Source: Fen-999 sp964530115
GTDB lineage: Bacteria > Pseudomonadota > Gammaproteobacteria > Burkholderiales > Rhodocyclaceae
DNA: 23,315 nucleotides
Reading direction: 5' to 3'
Assembly: GCA_964530115.1 (NCBI GenBank)
Contig: CAZGYD010000094.1
Location: forward strand, 1 to 23,315
Of this stretch, positions 5,101 through 12,667 are shown piece by piece. Positions within the stretch are counted from its first letter, which is position 1. Each line of letters starts with the position of its first letter. The notes beneath the pieces are model-generated. The model had not been told where the DNA came from. It ran no database searches and was given only the letters and a program-made list of their open reading frames with translations. The position numbers and the translations under genes were made by a program.

Positions 5101-7746
5101 ATGGCTGACACCGACACCGTGGTCGTCTGCGCCAACCGGCGGCTCGCGCGGCGGCTGCGCGAGGTGGACGATGCGGCGCAGGTACGACGGGGCCTCGGCC
5201 GCTGGGCGCCGCTCGATGCGCTGACGCTCGATGCCTGGCTCGCCCGGCTGACCGACGAGGCGCTGCTCGCCGGGCGCATCGACGCGCACCGGGCGCCGCG
5301 GCTCGTCCTCTCGCCGATCCAGGAGCGTCTGCTGTGGGAACGGGCCATTGCCGCCGGAGACGAGGAGCCGGACGGGGACGCGACGGCGGCTGCCGGCCGC
5401 GAGAGGCTCGCCGCGCTCGCCGCCGAGGCCAACGATCTTGCCGAAATCTGGGCGCTGCCGGTCGAAGACGGGGACAACGAAGAAACCCGCGCCTTCCTGC
5501 GCTGGCGCCGGCGTTTCCGCGCCGAGTGTGCGGAAAACGGCTGGCTCGAATCGGCGCGCCACCGCGCCTGGCAGATCGCCACCGTGGCCGGCGGCGCCTG
5601 TCGGCTGCCGGCGCGCGTGCGCTTCGCCGGTTTCGACCGCTTCGATCCGCAGCAGCGCGAACTCATGCGCCTGCTTTCGGCGAACGGCGTGGCCGTCGAA
5701 GTCGTCGGCCCGGCCGGGGAGACGGCGGCGGAAGCCCGCCTCGCGGCCTTTGCCGACCGTCGGGCCGAATGCCGCGCGGCGGCTGCCTGGGCGGCGGAGC
5801 GCCTCGCACGGGAGCCGCAGGCGCGGCTCGCCATCGTCGTGCCGGAACTTTCGGCCGTGCGCGCGCCGCTCGCCGCCGCGCTCGACGATGCGCTGCACCC
5901 TGAAGCGCTCCGGCCGGCGAATGCGGAGATGCCACGGCGTTACAACTTCTCGCTCGGTGCGCCGCTCGCCGCACAGCCGCTGGCGGCGGCTGCGCTGGCG
6001 CTCCTCGGCGTGGCCGCGCATCCGCGGCGTGTTACGGCGGCTGAGTTTGGCGCGCTGCTTTGCGGCGCCTACTGGTCGGCTTCGGAGAGCGAGGCCGACG
6101 GCCGTGCGCGGCTCGACGCTTGGCTACGCGAGCGCATGCCGCCCGAGCTCGATCTGACGGTCGTGCTGCCCTTCGCCCGCCGGTTGCGCGACCGCGGCCT
6201 GCGCATCGCCCGCTGCGTCGCGCACCTGGAGACACTCGCCGATTTCGCCGCACGTCATGGCTCGCCGCGGCGGCCTTCGCAGTGGGCGGCCGAGCTCGTG
6301 ACGCTGCTCGAGGCCGTCGGCTGGCCCGGCGAGCGGGGCCTTTCCAGCCACGAATGGCAGACCAAGGAGGCGCTGCTCGAAACGCTCGCCGGTCTCGACG
6401 GTCTCGATCCGGTGACCGGGCGGATCGGCCCCGCCGAGGCCGTGCGGCTGGCTTCGCGTCTCGTCCGCGAGCGCATCTTCCAGCCCGAGACCGAAGGCAC
6501 GCCGGCCGTCGAGGTGCTCGGCCCGCTCGAGGCCGCCGGCGCCTCGTTCGACGCGATCTGGGTGCTGGGCATGAACGACGACGTCTGGCCGCCGATGCCG
6601 CGTCCGAACCCGCTGCTGCCGGCGGAGATCCAGCGCCGCGCCCGCTCGCCCCATGCTTCGGCCGAGGTGGAGCTGGCGTTCGCCCGGGCCGTCCATGAGC
6701 GGCTGCAGCGTTCGGCCCCCGAGGTGCTGTTTTCGTATGCCTCGACGGAAGGCGACCGCCCCCTGCGGCCCAGCCCGCTCCTCGCGGCGCTGCCGGTGGC
6801 CGGGGACTTGCCTGTGCCGCAACCGACGGCCGCCGAGCGGCGGGTCGGCAGCCCAGGGATCGAGTCGCTCGACGACCATTGCGCGCCGCCCCTCCCCGAG
6901 GGTGCCCACGTCGAGGGCGGCACGGCCCTCCTGCGCGTGCAGGCGCTTTGCCCGGCCTGGGCCTTCTACCGCTACCGGCTCGGCGCGAAGGCGCTTCCCG
7001 AGCCCGAGGCGGGCCTCGACGCCGCCGAGCGCGGTTCGCTGCTTCATCGGGCGATGGAGCATCTCTGGCGCGGCCGTGATTCCCGGGCGCTGGCCGCGCT
7101 CGACGAGGCCGGCCGGATTGCGGTGGCGCGGGCGGCGGCCTCGGCCGCGATCGAGGAGTTCGGCCTCCGCCGCGAGGCGCCGCTGCCGCGGCGCTGGGCA
7201 GCGATCGAGACTGAACACCTGACGGGACTCCTCGCCGAGTGGCTGGACGTCGACTGCCGCCGCGAGGTGCCATTCTCGGTGATCGCCGCCGAGGCGCGCC
7301 GGCGGCTTGCCATCGAAGGGCTGGAGATCGACGTCGCCCTCGACCGTCTCGACGAGCTCGCCGACGGCCGGCGGCTCCTCATCGACTACAAGACCGGCGC
7401 CACGCTGAAGAAGAAGGCGTGGGAGGGTGAGCGCATCGCCGAGCCGCAGCTGCCGGCGTACGCGGCCTTTGCGCTCGATACGCCGCCCGAGGCGATCGCC
7501 TTTGCCCGGGTCCGGCCCGGCGAATGCGCGTTCATCGGCATCGGCGGTTCGGCGCCGGCTGCGGGCATCGAAGTGGTCGAGGACTGGGCCGGAACGCTCG
7601 CGCGCTGGCGCGCATCGCTCGCGGCGATCGCGCGCGAAATCCGCGACGGCGAAGCCGGCGTGCGTTTCGCCAGGGAAGCCGACCTCGAGTATTGCGAGGT
7701 GCTGCCCCTGCTGCGCCTGCCCGAACGCGAGGAGACGTGGCGGTGA
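5101..7746 (+). CDS. AddB-like PD-(D/E)XK nuclease family DNA repair protein
   Basis: An 881-residue protein of the AddB/RexB type that I associate with TIGR03623, a 'probable DNA repair protein' of mainly betaproteobacteria. It starts with 'VVVCANRRLARRLRE', a degenerate helicase-like N-terminus. 'FDAIWVLGMNDDVWPP' at about 482-497 is typical of the family. The C-terminal nuclease has 'GSLLHRAMEHLWRGR' (about 644-658), 'DVALDRLDEL' (about 744-753) and 'LLIDYKTGA' (about 759-767), giving the D and D-x-K residues. It should partner the downstream helicase in resecting double-strand breaks. Of the cluster cysteines expected in this family, only Cys near 617 ('QALCPAW') and Cys near 865 ('LEYCEV') remain; the flanking positions are leucine. 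The start lacks a clear Shine-Dalgarno because the 145-bp repeat ends 5 bases upstream. Confidence 0.88.
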   Translation: MADTDTVVVCANRRLARRLREVDDAAQVRRGLGRWAPLDALTLDAWLARLTDEALLAGRIDAHRAPRLVLSPIQERLLWERAIAAGDEEPDGDATAAAGRERLAALAAEANDLAEIWALPVEDGDNEETRAFLRWRRRFRAECAENGWLESARHRAWQIATVAGGACRLPARVRFAGFDRFDPQQRELMRLLSANGVAVEVVGPAGETAAEARLAAFADRRAECRAAAAWAAERLAREPQARLAIVVPELSAVRAPLAAALDDALHPEALRPANAEMPRRYNFSLGAPLAAQPLAAAALALLGVAAHPRRVTAAEFGALLCGAYWSASESEADGRARLDAWLRERMPPELDLTVVLPFARRLRDRGLRIARCVAHLETLADFAARHGSPRRPSQWAAELVTLLEAVGWPGERGLSSHEWQTKEALLETLAGLDGLDPVTGRIGPAEAVRLASRLVRERIFQPETEGTPAVEVLGPLEAAGASFDAIWVLGMNDDVWPPMPRPNPLLPAEIQRRARSPHASAEVELAFARAVHERLQRSAPEVLFSYASTEGDRPLRPSPLLAALPVAGDLPVPQPTAAERRVGSPGIESLDDHCAPPLPEGAHVEGGTALLRVQALCPAWAFYRYRLGAKALPEPEAGLDAAERGSLLHRAMEHLWRGRDSRALAALDEAGRIAVARAAASAAIEEFGLRREAPLPRRWAAIETEHLTGLLAEWLDVDCRREVPFSVIAAEARRRLAIEGLEIDVALDRLDELADGRRLLIDYKTGATLKKKAWEGERIAEPQLPAYAAFALDTPPEAIAFARVRPGECAFIGIGGSAPAAGIEVVEDWAGTLARWRASLAAIAREIRDGEAGVRFAREADLEYCEVLPLLRLPEREETWR
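6026..6052 (-). repeat. 27-bp interspersed motif, copy 1 (inverted)
   Basis: The reverse complement contains AAACTCAGCCGCCGTAACAC flanked by GCC and GCC. It lies inside the AddB-like gene, where the coding strand reads 'RVTAAEFG'. This copy is in the opposite orientation to the other four. Confidence 0.8.
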
Positions 7747-10700
7747 GCGGCCGTGCGCAGATGGAACTCCTCCTGCGCGAGGACGCCGAAAACCGGCGCC
7801 GGGCGCTCGGGCCGGGTTCGTACATCGTCGAGGCCCCCGCCGGCGCCGGCAAGACCGAGCTCCTCGCCCAGCGCTTCCTCAGGCTGCTCGCGGAAGTCGA
7901 CCACCCCGAGGAGATCGTCGCGCTCACCTTCACCCGGAAGGCCGCGGCCGAGATGCGTCAGCGGATCATGGACACGCTGGCGGCTGCGGCGGCCGGCCGC
8001 GTGCCGGAGCGGCCGCACAAGCGTGAAAGCTACGAACTCGCGTGCGCGGCGCTCGACAACGCGCGCCGGCGCGGCTGGGCGCTCCTCGATCACCCGGGCC
8101 GCCTGCGCGTGACCACGATCGATGCGCTCTGCGCGAGCCTCGTGCGCCAGATGCCGGTGCTCTCGCGCTTCGGCGGCGAGCCGGCCATCGTCGAGGATGC
8201 CGGTCCCCATTACCGCGAGGCGGCGCGCCGCGCGCTCGCCTGGCTCGAGGAAGAGGGCGGACATGCGCGCGCCGTGGAACGCGCTCTCGCCCATCTCGAC
8301 AACGATGCGCAGCGGCTCGCGGAGCTGCTCGCCGCGATGCTCGAACGGCGTGACCAGTGGCTGCGGCACACGCTCCAAAGTCAGCCGTGGGAAGACGCCG
8401 AGCGCGCCTTCCGCCGGCTCGTCTGCGAAGGCCTCGAACGCGCGGGTCACCTGTTCCCCACCGAGGTGCAGGCGCGGCTCATGCCGCTCGCGCGCTTCGC
8501 GGCCGGCAACCTGCCCGACGCAAGTCCCCTGGCCCCGCTGCGCGACTGGACGAAGCCCTTGCGGCCCGAGCCAGAGGAACTGCCGCTCTGGCGGGCGCTG
8601 GCGACGCTGCTGCTGACGAACGGAGATGCGCCGCGCAGGCAACTGAACGTCAAGAACGGCTTCCCGGCCGGGAAAGCGGACGCCGACAAGAAGGAGGCGC
8701 TGCTTGGCATCATCGCCGATCTGCCCGAGGAGGCGGTCGCGGCCCTCGCGGCGGCGCGCCACCTCCCCGAGCCCAGCTATTCGCAGGAAGAGACGGCGAC
8801 GATCGAGGCCCTCTCGCAGCTGCTCCTCCTCGCCGCGGCCGAGCTGTTGAATGTCTTCGACGAATCGGGCGAGGCCGACTTCGTCGAGGTGGCGCTGCGC
8901 GCTCGGGCCGCGCTCGGCGACGAGACGGCGCCGACCGATCTCGCGCTGGCGCTCGACTACCGCATCCGTCACCTGCTCATCGACGAGTTCCAGGACACCA
9001 GCCCGACGCAGGTCGAACTGCTCGAACGGCTCACGGCCGGCTGGACGCCCGGCGACGGCCGCACGCTCTTCCTCGTCGGCGACCCGATGCAGTCGATCTA
9101 CCGCTTCCGCAAGGCCGACGTCGGCCTGTTCATCGACGTGCGCGGCCGCGGGCTCGGCGGCCTGCCGGTCGAGCCGCTCGTGCTCTACCGCAACAACCGC
9201 TCGCGGCGCGCGGTCGTCGACTGGCTGAACGGCGCCTTCGCGCGCATCTTCGCCGGCGCCGACGACATCGCCGCGGGCGCCATCGCCCATCGCCCCTCGG
9301 CGACCGAGGATACGGGCAGCGAAGGCGGCGTCAGCGGCCATGCCCTGGTCGTCGCCCGGGACGGCGATGTCTCGGCCGCCGAAGTGCGCGAGATCCTCGC
9401 GATCATCGACGCCGAGCGCGCCGAAGATCCCAACCGCAAGATCGCCGTGCTGGTGCGGGTGAAGAAGCACCTCGCGGCGCTGATCGGCGAGCTGCGCCGC
9501 AGCCGGCCGGAGTTGCGCTTCGCCGCGGTCGAGATGACGGCGCTCTCCGACCGTCAGCCGGTACAGGACCTGCTTTCGCTCACGCGTGCGCTGCTCCACC
9601 GCGCCGACCGCGTCGCCTGGCTCGCCTGTCTGCGCGCGCCCTGGTGCGGGCTGACGCTCGCGGATCTCCATGCGCTCGCGGGCGACGATCACGTCTCCAC
9701 GGTCTGGCAGCTCCTCAACGACCCCGCGCGCCTCGAACGGCTCTCCGGGGACGGCCGGGCGCGGGCCGCGCGCTTTGCCGCGGTGATGGCCGAAGCGCTC
9801 GCGCATCGCGGGCGCATGCCGGCGCGCCGCTGGGTCGAGGGCGCCTGGCTGCTCCTCGGCGGCCCGGCCTGTCTGCGCGACCGGACCGACCTGGCGGACG
9901 CGACGGCCTTCCTCGATCTGCTCGACGAGCTCGAAGCGCGGGGCCGACTCGTCCCCGACGAACTGGAACGAATGACCCGGGAGCTCCATGCGGCGCCCGA
10001 TACGCTCGCCGACGGCACGCTCCAGTTCATGACCATCCATAAGGCCAAGGGGCTCGAGTTCGACACCGTGATCCTGCCCGGTTTGAACCACAGGCCGCGC
10101 AACGGCGAGACGCCGCTGCTGCGCTGGGAGGAAGTGCTGGTCGACCAGCGCGGGCATCTGCTCGTCGCGCCGCTCAAGCGCAGGCGCGATGGGGACACCG
10201 AGACCCTCTACGACTGGCTGGGCAAGCTCGAGCAGACGCGCGAGCGGAACGAAGCCGCGCGCGTGCTCTACGTCGGCGCGACGCGCGCGATCCGCCGGCT
10301 GCACTGGGTGGCGGCCGTGGAAGCGACCGCGCAAGGCGAGACGAAGCCGCAGGCCGGCAGCCTGCTCGAGCTGCTCTGGCCCGTGGTCGAAGAGGAATTC
10401 AAACACGCGTCGCCTGCCGAGACCGGCGACACGCGCGGCAAGCCCGGCTTCGATTTCGCGCCGCCGCTGCTGCGCCTGGCGGAGATGCCGCCGCTGGAGA
10501 TGACCGTGCCCGTCGCGCCACCGGCGCCGCCGCCGGCCGGCAGCGCCGGACCGGAAAGCGCCGATCCGTTCGATGCCCTGGTCGGCAAGCTCGCGCACCG
10601 CTATCTCGAAATGATCGCCCGCGACGGTCCCGACGCCTGGCCGGAGGCGCGGATCGGCCGGATGCGCGCGGCGATGGAGACCTGGCTGTCGCAACAGGGC

Positions 10701-11078
10701 TGCGGCGACCGCGACGCGGCGCAGGGCGCGGAGCGCGTCGTCGCCATGCTCTCGGCCACGCTCGCGAGCGAAGCGGGCCGCTGGCTGCTCGCGCCGCGCG
10801 AGGATGCAGCCGCCGAGCTCGCGCTCGTGAAACTCAGCCGTGGTAACACGCCGACGAGCGTCGTCGACCGGACCTTCGTCGAGGACGGCGTGCGCTGGAT
10901 CATCGACTACAAAACGGCCCGGCCGGAAGGCGACCTCGGCGCGCACGCGGAACACTACCGCGACCAGTTCGAGCGCTATGCCGGGCTCTTCGCCGAGGAC
11001 GGCCTGCCGGTGCGCTGCGCGGTCTTCTATGTCGCGCTGGGGCGGCTCGTCGAGCTCACTCCGCCAGCTTCAGCCTGA
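7743..11078 (+). CDS. AddA-like UvrD-family helicase-nuclease
   Basis: An 1111-residue superfamily 1 helicase with a C-terminal nuclease. Motifs in order: Walker A 'APAGAGKTELL' (Lys37), Ia 'ALTFTRKAAAEM', II 'LLIDEFQDTSP', III 'LVGDPMQSIYRFR', IV 'LYRNNRS', V 'TIHKAKGLEFDTV' and VI 'RVLYVGATRAIRRL'. A C-terminal 'VVDRTFVEDG' and 'RWIIDYKTARP' give the PD-(D/E)XK nuclease. Its GTG at 7743 overlaps the TGA of the AddB-like gene by 4 bases (GTGA), indicating translational coupling and a two-subunit AddAB/RexAB-like complex that unwinds and resects DNA ends. The ATG at 7761 is an alternative start. A copy of the 27-bp motif lies just before the nuclease aspartate. The gene ends 23 bases inside the convergent PagP-like gene. 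Confidence 0.92.
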   Translation: MSGRAQMELLLREDAENRRRALGPGSYIVEAPAGAGKTELLAQRFLRLLAEVDHPEEIVALTFTRKAAAEMRQRIMDTLAAAAAGRVPERPHKRESYELACAALDNARRRGWALLDHPGRLRVTTIDALCASLVRQMPVLSRFGGEPAIVEDAGPHYREAARRALAWLEEEGGHARAVERALAHLDNDAQRLAELLAAMLERRDQWLRHTLQSQPWEDAERAFRRLVCEGLERAGHLFPTEVQARLMPLARFAAGNLPDASPLAPLRDWTKPLRPEPEELPLWRALATLLLTNGDAPRRQLNVKNGFPAGKADADKKEALLGIIADLPEEAVAALAAARHLPEPSYSQEETATIEALSQLLLLAAAELLNVFDESGEADFVEVALRARAALGDETAPTDLALALDYRIRHLLIDEFQDTSPTQVELLERLTAGWTPGDGRTLFLVGDPMQSIYRFRKADVGLFIDVRGRGLGGLPVEPLVLYRNNRSRRAVVDWLNGAFARIFAGADDIAAGAIAHRPSATEDTGSEGGVSGHALVVARDGDVSAAEVREILAIIDAERAEDPNRKIAVLVRVKKHLAALIGELRRSRPELRFAAVEMTALSDRQPVQDLLSLTRALLHRADRVAWLACLRAPWCGLTLADLHALAGDDHVSTVWQLLNDPARLERLSGDGRARAARFAAVMAEALAHRGRMPARRWVEGAWLLLGGPACLRDRTDLADATAFLDLLDELEARGRLVPDELERMTRELHAAPDTLADGTLQFMTIHKAKGLEFDTVILPGLNHRPRNGETPLLRWEEVLVDQRGHLLVAPLKRRRDGDTETLYDWLGKLEQTRERNEAARVLYVGATRAIRRLHWVAAVEATAQGETKPQAGSLLELLWPVVEEEFKHASPAETGDTRGKPGFDFAPPLLRLAEMPPLEMTVPVAPPAPPPAGSAGPESADPFDALVGKLAHRYLEMIARDGPDAWPEARIGRMRAAMETWLSQQGCGDRDAAQGAERVVAMLSATLASEAGRWLLAPREDAAAELALVKLSRGNTPTSVVDRTFVEDGVRWIIDYKTARPEGDLGAHAEHYRDQFERYAGLFAEDGLPVRCAVFYVALGRLVELTPPASA
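10826..10852 (+). repeat. 27-bp interspersed motif, copy 2
   Basis: AAACTCAGCCGTGGTAACAC flanked by CGTG and GCC, identical to copy 3 over 24 bases from GAAAC to GCC. Read in the AddA-like frame it gives 'VKLSRGNTP', directly before the nuclease motif 'VVDRTF'. Confidence 0.85.
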
Positions 11079-11544
11079 GCTGAAAAGAGATCGCGCCGTA
11101 GAGGCGGTTCTGGTAGGAGGGCACGACGGCGACGTTCAGGCCGAAGCGGCCGGCCTCGTAGCTGGCCACGGGAATCACGGCGGCGAACCAGCCGCCGTCG
11201 CGCATGTTCGGGTAGCCGTCGAAGCCGCCGGCGACGACGCCGAGGCGGACGGGTCCGATCGCCAGCGGCTGGTAGTAGAGGCCGGCGTAGTTCGAGTAGC
11301 GACGGTTGCTGTTGTGGAAGCGCCCGGCGGTGACCGAGGCGACCGTGGAGAAGCGGTACTCGGCGCCGACGCCCCAGTTGCGGTCTTCGAGGTCCTTGTC
11401 GCGGTCGAAGTGCCACGAGTAGAAGCCGGGGTTGAGCCAGAGCTCGCCGAGCGGCCGGGAGTCGATGACGGTAATGGCATCGTCCGCCCGAACGGGCAGG
11501 GCGAGGACGAGGGCGAGGACGGCGATGAGCGGACGGGACGGCAT
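11056..11544 (-). CDS. PagP-like outer-membrane lipid A palmitoyltransferase
   Basis: A 162-residue protein with a signal peptide (MPSRPLIAVLALVLALPVRA, cleavage likely after residue 20) and an alternating beta-barrel pattern. The C-terminal part, 'FAAVIPVASYEAGRFGLNV' and 'VPSYQNRLYGAISFQLRLKL', parallels the end of PagP, including the P-x-x-S turn and the aromatic barrel close. His45 ('YSWHFD') fits the catalytic histidine. Ser79 ('HNSN') fits the catalytic serine, but the residue before it is Asn78 where E. coli PagP has Asp. PagP moves a palmitate chain from phospholipid to lipid A in the outer membrane. It is divergent from the 5'-nucleotidase gene and overlaps the AddA-like 3' end. An unrelated small barrel is the alternative. 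Confidence 0.6.
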   Translation of the reverse strand: MPSRPLIAVLALVLALPVRADDAITVIDSRPLGELWLNPGFYSWHFDRDKDLEDRNWGVGAEYRFSTVASVTAGRFHNSNRRYSNYAGLYYQPLAIGPVRLGVVAGGFDGYPNMRDGGWFAAVIPVASYEAGRFGLNVAVVPSYQNRLYGAISFQLRLKLAE

Positions 11545-11568
11545 GGCGGTCGGGGCAGGGCGGCTCGC

Positions 11569-11595
11569 GCGATTCTACCGCCGCAATAGAATCGC
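11569..11595. promoter_or_regulatory. Dyad with mirrored -10-like boxes between divergent genes
   Basis: GCGATTCTA (11569-11577) and TAGAATCGC (11587-11595) are perfect inverted repeats with a 9-base spacer. Each arm contains TAGAAT facing outward: 28 bases before the nucleotidase ATG at 11620 on the plus strand, and 28 bases before the PagP-like ATG at 11544 on the minus strand. It may be a paired divergent promoter, an operator, or both. Matching -35 boxes are not obvious. Confidence 0.5.
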
Positions 11596-11619
11596 CCCGA
11601 TGTCAGTCAGGAGCAGACC

Positions 11620-12516
11620 ATGCCCGTGAGTCTCGAAGGCAAGCTCGTCGTCGCGCTCTCCTCGCGCGCGCTGTTCGATTTCGAGGAGGAGAACCGCATC
11701 TTCGAGGAGAGCGACGACTCGGCCTACATGGCCCTCCAGCTCGACCGGCTCGAAGAGCCCGCGCATCCAGGCGCCGCCTTCCCGCTGGTCAAGAAGCTGC
11801 TCGCGTTCAACGCCGACGGCCGCCACCGCGTCGAGGTGGTGATCCTGTCGCGCAACGATCCGGTCTCCGGCCTGCGCGTGTTCCGCTCGGCGGAGGCCGC
11901 GGGCCTGCCAGTCGAGCGCGGCGTGTTCACGCGCGGCCGCGAGCCTTACCACTACCTCGCCCCGCTCCAGGCGAACCTCTTCCTCTCGGCGAACGACAGC
12001 GACGTCCGCGCCGCGCTCGCGGCCGGCTTCCCGGCGGCGCGCGTCTATCCGCAGTCCTTCATCGATGCCGACCGCCACCCGGACGAGGTGCGCATCGCCT
12101 TCGACGGCGACGCGGTGCTCTTTTCCGACGAGGCCGAGCGGGTCTATCAGCAGGCGGGCCTGCCGGCCTTCGTCGAGCACGAGCGGCACCACGTCCGCCG
12201 GCCGCTGCCGCCCGGCCCGTTCAAGCCGCTGCTCGAGGCGCTGCACCGGCTGCAGGCCGGGGGCGATCTGCCGATGCGCATCCGCACGGCGCTGGTCACC
12301 GCGAGGAGCGCGCCCGCGCACGAGCGCGCCGTGCGCACGCTGATGGACTGGAACATCGCCATCGACGAGGCGATGTTCCTCGGCGGGCTGCCCAAGGGGC
12401 CGTTCCTCAAGGAGTTCCAGCCCGACTTCTTCTTCGACGACCAGGCCGGCCACTGCGAATCGGCGGCGGCCGCCGGCCCGACCGGGCAGGTGCTCTCGGG
12501 CGTGGTCAGCGGCTGA
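11620..12516 (+). CDS. Cytosolic 5'-nucleotidase (5'-nucleotidase family, PF06189-type)
   Basis: A 298-residue protein opening with 'LVVALSSRALFDFEEEN', where the first aspartate of a haloacid-dehalogenase-like nucleotidase site sits, followed by 'VVILSRNDPVSGLRVF' and 'FDGDAVLFSDEAERVY'. This order is that of the bacterial relatives of cytosolic 5'-nucleotidase I, which remove phosphate from nucleoside monophosphates. The C-terminal 'FLGGLPKGPFLKEFQPDFFF' block is also typical. AGGAG at 11609-11613 is a good ribosome site for the ATG at 11620. Length is full. It is divergent from the PagP-like gene. Its TGA stop ends on the first base of the second 145-bp element, and the next gene converges on it. 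Confidence 0.88.
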   Translation: MPVSLEGKLVVALSSRALFDFEEENRIFEESDDSAYMALQLDRLEEPAHPGAAFPLVKKLLAFNADGRHRVEVVILSRNDPVSGLRVFRSAEAAGLPVERGVFTRGREPYHYLAPLQANLFLSANDSDVRAALAAGFPAARVYPQSFIDADRHPDEVRIAFDGDAVLFSDEAERVYQQAGLPAFVEHERHHVRRPLPPGPFKPLLEALHRLQAGGDLPMRIRTALVTARSAPAHERAVRTLMDWNIAIDEAMFLGGLPKGPFLKEFQPDFFFDDQAGHCESAAAAGPTGQVLSGVVSG

Positions 12517-12659
12517 GCGCCTGTGAAAAATTCTGCTGCGCTTGCCCATACTTTGTTGCTCGCTCGCTCAAGGCGGCGCCTATCCCGGTTGATATGTCTT
12601 GCCTTTCTCGCTTACGTCGCGTCTTGGCGGCGCTCGCGACGAATTTTTCCACAGGCGCT
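12516..12659. repeat. 145-bp element with terminal inverted repeats, copy 2
   Basis: A 144-base relative of the element at 4951-5095, in the same orientation. Left end AGCGCCTGTGAAAAATTC (12516-12533); right end GAATTTTTCCACAGGCGCT (12641-12659). Relative to copy 1, the third base of the left end is C not A and its partner at the right end is G not T, so the pairing of the two ends is kept. It fills the gap between the convergent nucleotidase and oxidoreductase genes, and could act there as a two-way terminator. Confidence 0.85.
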
Positions 12660-12667
12660 GAGCACCC

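Noticed and set aside
7386..10955. A minus-strand open frame of nearly 1190 codons opposite the AddA-like gene
   Set aside because: High-GC antisense shadow. The plus strand carries all helicase motifs in order, and the antisense product is low-complexity with no recognisable domain.
4951..12659. A composite transposon flanked by the two 145-bp elements
   Set aside because: Neither element encodes a transposase, the enclosed genes are core repair and metabolism genes with native codon use, and no outer target duplication is visible.
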